8,997 nucleotides of DNA from Succinivibrionaceae bacterium UBA3769 (GTDB lineage: Bacteria; Pseudomonadota; Gammaproteobacteria; Enterobacterales; Succinivibrionaceae), in contig DFFT01000049.1 in assembly GCA_002372325.1 (NCBI GenBank), forward strand, positions 1 through 8,997, in the 5' to 3' direction. A model generated the notes under the pieces. The model was not told where the DNA came from and did not search any database. It saw nothing but the letters and a program-made list of their open reading frames with translations. The translations under genes and the position numbers were made by a program. Positions within the stretch are counted from its first letter, which is position 1, and each line of letters begins with the position of its first letter. Shown piece by piece: positions 5,577-8,997 of this stretch.

Positions 5577-7067
5577 ATGAGCGAACTCGAACAAGCGCAA
5601 GCCCAGGAACAGCAGACCTCCGGCATTGAGGTATCAGATTTTGACCGGCTCCTGGAGCAGGAATTCAAGCCGAAGTCCGACGAAGCCAAGTCCGCCGTGC
5701 AGAATGCCGTGCAGACTCTGGTGGGACAGGCTCTCCAGAATGCCAATATCGTCAGCGACGATGCCATCAAGAGCATTGAGAGCATCATTGCGGAGCTGGA
5801 CAAGAAGCTGAGCACCCAGGTTAACGAAATCATTCATCACAAGGATTTCACCAATCTGGAAAGCGCCTGGCGGGGAGTGTCCTATCTCGTCAACAACACC
5901 GCCACCAGCGAATCCCTGAAGATCCGCGTGATGAACATCAGCAAGAAGGATCTCCTCAAGACCATGAAGAAGTTCAAGGGCACCTCCTGGGATCAGAGCC
6001 CGGTCTTCAAGAAGATCTACGAGGATGAATACGGCACCGCCGGCGGCGAACCCTTCGGCGCTCTGGTAGGAGATTACTACTTCAACCAGACCGGCCCGGA
6101 TATCGAGCTTCTGAAGGGTATCTCCCAGGTAGCCGCCGCAGCTCATGCGCCTTTTATCTCCGCAGCCGATCCTTCCATTATGAATCTGGACAGCTGGCAG
6201 GATCTCTCCAAGCCGCGGGATATCAGCAAGCTGTTCTCCACTCCGGAATATGCCGCCTGGAGATCCTTCCGGGAATCCGACGACAGCCGCTATGTGGTGC
6301 TGACCCTGCCCCGGGTGCTTTCCAGAGCTCCCTACGGCCAGGACACCAATCCGGTGGAGGGCTTCAACTATACCGAGGACACCAATCTGGGGGACTCCAA
6401 AAACTACAACTGGATGAATGCGGCCTATGCCATGGGCGTAAACATCAACCGCTCCTTCAATGACTACGGCTGGTGCGCTCATATCCGCGGCGTGGAGTCC
6501 GGCGGCGTGGTGGAATCCCTGCCGACTCACACCTTCCCCACCGATGACGGCGGCGTGGTGATGAAATGCCCCACGGAAATCGCCATCACCGACCGCCGGG
6601 AGGCAGAGCTTTCCAAGAACGGCTTCCTGCCCCTCTGCTACTGGAAGAACACCGACTATGCGGTATTCCTGGGCGGCCAGACCGTTAACAAGCCGCAGGA
6701 ATACGACAACCCTGACGCCACCGCCAATGCGAACCTGTCAGCCCGGCTGCCGTACATTTTTGCGACCTCCCGCTTTGCGCACTATCTCAAGTGCATCGTG
6801 AGAGACAAGATCGGTTCCTTCAAGGAACGCAGCGATATGGAAAGGTGGCTTTCCAACTGGATCTCCAACTACGTAACCTCGGATCCCAATGCCTCCGATG
6901 AGGTTAAGGCCAAGTATCCTTTGGCCGAGGCCAAGGTAGTGGTGGAGGATGTGGAAGGGAATCCCGGCTACTACAATGCCAGATTCTACCTGAGGCCGCA
7001 TTACCAGCTGGAGGGACTGACCACCTCCCTGAGACTTACCACCAAGATCCCCAGCGCCGGGAAGTAG
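5577..7067 (+). CDS. tssC: T6SS contractile sheath large subunit TssC (VipB/EvpB)
   Basis: TssC is the larger sheath subunit; its beta strands interleave with TssB, and its N-terminal helix is exposed on contraction and recognised by ClpV in the studied Vibrio system. The 496 residues match the usual length. Visible family blocks are VSDFDRLLEQEF (19-30, the likely ClpV-contact helix), KDFTNLESAWRGVSYLV (89-105), EPFGALVGDYYF (158-169), SKPRDISKLFSTPEYAAWRSFR (211-232), VVLTLPRVLSRAPYG (240-254), NYNWMNAAYAMGVNINRSF (276-294), the GVESGGVVESLPTHTF region (305-320) and a C-terminal RFYLRPHYQLEGL (469-481). The start is set by AAGGAG at 5562-5567, nine bases before the ATG; an ATG overlapping the tssB stop at 5570 is out of frame. 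The gene follows tssB directly, and a GC-rich hairpin follows its stop. Confidence 0.98.
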   Translation: MSELEQAQAQEQQTSGIEVSDFDRLLEQEFKPKSDEAKSAVQNAVQTLVGQALQNANIVSDDAIKSIESIIAELDKKLSTQVNEIIHHKDFTNLESAWRGVSYLVNNTATSESLKIRVMNISKKDLLKTMKKFKGTSWDQSPVFKKIYEDEYGTAGGEPFGALVGDYYFNQTGPDIELLKGISQVAAAAHAPFISAADPSIMNLDSWQDLSKPRDISKLFSTPEYAAWRSFRESDDSRYVVLTLPRVLSRAPYGQDTNPVEGFNYTEDTNLGDSKNYNWMNAAYAMGVNINRSFNDYGWCAHIRGVESGGVVESLPTHTFPTDDGGVVMKCPTEIAITDRREAELSKNGFLPLCYWKNTDYAVFLGGQTVNKPQEYDNPDATANANLSARLPYIFATSRFAHYLKCIVRDKIGSFKERSDMERWLSNWISNYVTSDPNASDEVKAKYPLAEAKVVVEDVEGNPGYYNARFYLRPHYQLEGLTTSLRLTTKIPSAGK

Positions 7068-7076
7068 TCTCAGAAC

Positions 7077-7104
7077 AGGGCCCCCGGGATTCCGGGAGGC
7101 TCCT
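7077..7104 (+). other. Bulged GC-rich hairpin after tssC
   Basis: Eleven base pairs can form in three blocks: 7077-7079 with 7102-7104, 7080-7082 with 7098-7100, and CCCGG (7083-7087) with CCGGG (7092-7096). The loop is GATT, with single-base bulges at 7097 and 7101. It begins nine bases after the tssC stop. No T-run follows, so it is more likely an mRNA-stabilising or partial termination structure than a full terminator. Confidence 0.6.
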
Positions 7105-7164
7105 AAGAATTACCCGGACAGCCCAGAGCGGCTTCCGGAAAAGATTCTGGGAAACCAGAGAAAT

Positions 7165-7180
7165 TGGAGCGCGCAATGCG
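7165..7180 (+). promoter_or_regulatory. Candidate sigma54 (-24/-12) promoter of hcp
   Basis: TGGAGC, five bases, then ATGC gives GG at 7166-7167 and GC at 7178-7179, separated by exactly ten bases as in sigma54 promoters. Seven of the ten conserved positions match TGGCAC-N5-TTGC. The predicted start near 7191 leaves a leader of about 30 bases with the hcp ribosome binding site. Sigma54 control of hcp genes is known in several gammaproteobacteria. No enhancer-binding site was identified. Confidence 0.4.
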
Positions 7181-7220
7181 TCTCCGTGAGGATGTTCATT
7201 TTGAATAGGAGAACTTTATC

Positions 7221-7736
7221 ATGGCATCTGATTTCTTTATTAAGCTCGACGGCATCGATGGTGAGTCAGCTGACAAGGGCCACAGCAAGTGGATTGAAGT
7301 TGTTGACTTTAAGCTCGGTTCCATGCAGAACGTGACTTCCGGCCGTAGCACTGACGTTTCAGGCAGAGGCACCTTTATGCCCTTCACCTTCACCCATCTC
7401 CTGGACAAGGCATCTCCCAAGATCCAGCAGTACTGCATGAACGGTTCGAAGATCGCTAAGGTTCAGTTCAATGTTTGCCGCGCCATTGCCGGCGTCCAGG
7501 TTCCTGTATACGAGGTAACCATGGAGCAGTGCAAGATCGTCAAGGCAGCCATTGCCTCCGTTGTAGCCGGCGCCGAAGCTCCTGTTGTTCTTCCCACCGC
7601 TGAAAAAGCCTGTGTCCCGGTAGAAGTAGTTGATATTGTTGCCTCCAAGATCACCTGGAAGTACACCGCAATCAAGGACGACAATACCAAGGACGGCGCT
7701 GTTGAAGCTTCCTTCAACCAGGTAGAGAATGCCTAA
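7221..7736 (+). CDS. hcp: T6SS tube protein Hcp (TssD)
   Basis: Hcp forms hexameric rings that stack into the inner tube expelled by sheath contraction; it is itself secreted. The 171 residues are the usual size. It begins with the typical FFIKLDGIDGES (5-16), then KGHSKWIEVVDF (19-30), the FTHLLDKASPKI core (57-68), YCMNGSKI (71-78), VQFNVCRA (81-88) and a closing KITWKYT (143-149). The ATG at 7221 has AGGAGA (7207-7212) eight bases upstream. The region at 108-133, usually a polar glycine-rich loop, is here alanine/valine-rich, and C104 and C131 add to the more commonly placed C72 and C86. Codons such as GTT, GCT and CGT are used more freely than in tssA or tssC, consistent with high expression. 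A sigma54-like promoter precedes it and a strong terminator follows, so it is probably transcribed alone as well as by read-through. Confidence 0.97.
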   Translation: MASDFFIKLDGIDGESADKGHSKWIEVVDFKLGSMQNVTSGRSTDVSGRGTFMPFTFTHLLDKASPKIQQYCMNGSKIAKVQFNVCRAIAGVQVPVYEVTMEQCKIVKAAIASVVAGAEAPVVLPTAEKACVPVEVVDIVASKITWKYTAIKDDNTKDGAVEASFNQVENA

Positions 7737-7754
7737 TTAAATATATTCAGCATC

Positions 7755-7785
7755 AAAGACAGATTCCCCGTAATCTGTCTTTTTT
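7755..7785 (+). terminator. Strong intrinsic terminator after hcp
   Basis: A perfect 11-bp stem, AAAGACAGATT (7755-7765) with AATCTGTCTTT (7772-7782), has a six-base loop CCCCGT and runs into six Ts. It lies 18 bases after the hcp stop and separates hcp from clpV. The flanking A- and T-runs also make it a partly bidirectional element. Confidence 0.93.
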
Positions 7786-7884
7786 GTTGTTTCCGGGCTG
7801 TCCGGAATTAAAGTGACTAATGAATTACCCTCTTTCTGATTAATTAAGAGCTTCCCGAAAGCCCCAATCAGGAGATTACCGCAC

Positions 7885-8997
7885 ATGATAAAGCTAAAGA
7901 ACAAACAGATCTTTGACAAACTTTCCGACATGGCCCGCCAAGCACTGGTAAGCGCCACCACCCTCTGCAAAACCCGGGGGAACCCCAGCGTGGATATCGC
8001 CCACTACCTGAATCAGATCCTTTTGGGAAAGCCTGCTGATTTTCATGAAATTATCCGCTATTTCGGCATTGACGAAGCCCGCCTGTCCGCGGATCTGGTA
8101 AAGGCTCTGGATACCCTGCCCCGGGGCGCCAGTGCTATTTCCGGGTTTTCATCGTCATTGGAAACCGCCATTCAGGAAGGCTGGATGGCTGCCTCCCTTG
8201 TTTATAACAGCCCCTTTATCAGCACCGGACATCTCCTTCTCGCCATTAAGCTGAATTCCGATTTAAGCCGTCTTCTCCATGGAATCAGCTCCGAGATGGT
8301 GAAGATCAACGGAGACCTTCTGCAGGAAAAGTTCCTGGAAATCACCGGAAACTCTCCTGAAGGCGCGGTTCTGCCATCCTCCAGTGATACCGGAACCGGA
8401 CAGGTTTCCCGGCTTATGAACGATTCCGGTCTCCGCAAGGGCGAGGCTCTGGAGCTTTACACCACCGATATGACCGCTCTGGCCCGGGAAGGCAAGATCG
8501 ACGGCATTGTGGGCCGGGATGAAGAAATCAGAAAGATGCTGGACGTGCTCCTGAGACGCCGGCAGAACAACCCCATCCTCACCGGCGAGGCCGGCGTGGG
8601 CAAAACCGCCGTGGTGGAAGGCTTTGCGGTAAGACTGGCCAAAGGGGATGTCCCGGACTGCCTGAAGGGCACCGTACTGCGCTCTCTGGATATGGGACTC
8701 CTGCAGGCCGGAGCCTCCATGAAGGGCGAATTTGAAAACCGCTTAAAGCAGGTCATCGAAGAAGTTAAATCCTCCGATGTCCCCATTATCCTCTTTATCG
8801 ATGAGGCCCACGCCCTCATCGGAGCCGGGGGCGCCGCCGGACAGAACGATGCCGCAAACCTCATAAAGCCCGCGCTGGCCCGGGGCGAGCTCCGCTGCAT
8901 CGCCGCCACCACCTACCGGGAATATGTGAAGTATTTTGAAAAGGATCCGGCCCTGACCCGCCGTTTTGAAAACATTCTGGTGCAGGAGCCCGATGAC
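7885..8997 (+). CDS. clpV: T6SS AAA+ ATPase ClpV (TssH), 3' partial
   Basis: ClpV is a hexameric AAA+ unfoldase that disassembles contracted TssBC sheath for reuse in the cytoplasm. Translating from ATG 7885 gives 371 residues open to the window edge, less than half of the usual 850-900. The N-domain (about 1-155) contains the Clp-type repeat with ETAIQEGWMAASL (93-105) and STGHLLLAI (113-121). A serine/glycine-rich linker (about 156-175) leads to the first AAA+ domain: LELYTTDMTALAREGKIDGIVGRDEEI, Walker A GEAGVGKT (234-241), the pore-loop region GASMKGEFENRLK (276-288), Walker B ILFIDEAH (302-309, D306/E307), sensor region IAATT (339-343) and the arginine pair in ALTRRF (356-361). The middle domain and second AAA+ domain are off-window. 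AGGAGA (7870-7875) sits nine bases before the ATG. ClpV, and not ClpB, is favoured by the context, the divergent N-domain and the SMKGEFENRL form of the pore region. No clear promoter was seen in the 148-base gap after hcp. Confidence 0.96.
   Translation, partial: MIKLKNKQIFDKLSDMARQALVSATTLCKTRGNPSVDIAHYLNQILLGKPADFHEIIRYFGIDEARLSADLVKALDTLPRGASAISGFSSSLETAIQEGWMAASLVYNSPFISTGHLLLAIKLNSDLSRLLHGISSEMVKINGDLLQEKFLEITGNSPEGAVLPSSSDTGTGQVSRLMNDSGLRKGEALELYTTDMTALAREGKIDGIVGRDEEIRKMLDVLLRRRQNNPILTGEAGVGKTAVVEGFAVRLAKGDVPDCLKGTVLRSLDMGLLQAGASMKGEFENRLKQVIEEVKSSDVPIILFIDEAHALIGAGGAAGQNDAANLIKPALARGELRCIAATTYREYVKYFEKDPALTRRFENILVQEPDD

Noticed and set aside
5634..6530. Long minus-strand open frame of 298 codons opposite tssC
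   Set aside because: It lies entirely antisense to an unambiguous TssC sequence; its glycine/isoleucine/valine-rich composition is the expected mirror of tssC codon use, and no domain is recognisable.
1..8997. CRISPR array, tRNA, rRNA, insertion sequence or transposase
   Set aside because: No regularly spaced repeats, no cloverleaf or rRNA core sequence and no transposase motif or terminal inverted repeats with target duplications were seen. The only long repeat is the intragenic paralog tract.

Overview
The window holds two unrelated regions, both read on the plus strand. The right half is part of a type VI secretion (T6SS) locus in the order tssA, tssB, tssC, hcp, clpV, with clpV running off the right edge. 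The left half holds two paralogous genes of the AAA-ATPase-like/PD-(D/E)XK nuclease family (the family often labelled DUF1703/'AAA-ATPase_like'); the first runs off the left edge. Base composition looks moderate (about 50% G+C by eye). A Proteobacteria-type T6SS (TssA, proteobacterial Hcp, ClpV) next to this ATPase family, which is often expanded in anaerobic gut and rumen bacteria, suggests a gammaproteobacterial gut or rumen anaerobe such as a Succinivibrionaceae member. That assignment is inference; no rRNA or housekeeping marker is present.

Layout. 1-1257: C-terminal 418 residues of the first ATPase paralog. 1258-1621: gap without a convincing gene, with one small ORF that has a good ribosome binding site, and a possible sigma70 promoter whose spacer holds a perfect inverted repeat. 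1622-3424: complete 600-residue second paralog, closed by an intrinsic terminator at 3448-3482. 3425-3832: non-coding, ending in a strong stem-loop just before tssA. 3833-4924: tssA. 5037-5570 and 5577-7067: tssB and tssC, six bases apart and surely co-transcribed. 7068-7220: a bulged GC-rich hairpin and a sigma54-like promoter. 7221-7736: hcp, closed by a strong terminator at 7755-7785. 7885 to the edge: clpV.

How the genes work together. TssB and TssC assemble into the contractile sheath, Hcp forms the inner tube, TssA caps and coordinates tube/sheath polymerisation, and ClpV disassembles the contracted sheath by engaging the TssC N-terminus. No membrane-complex, other baseplate (TssEFGK), VgrG or effector gene lies in the window. 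hcp seems to be its own transcription unit, with its own promoter candidate and terminator, as expected for a protein needed in large amounts.

The most notable signals are: (i) a tract of about 370 nt that is about 95% identical between the two ATPase paralogs but flanked by sequence only about 68% identical or worse, which looks like gene conversion; (ii) loss of acidic active-site residues in those paralogs; (iii) the GG-N10-GC sigma54-like element placed correctly in front of hcp. I found no clear evidence of an undescribed system. The T6SS genes are canonical and the ATPase/nuclease-like pair is a known family of poorly understood function.
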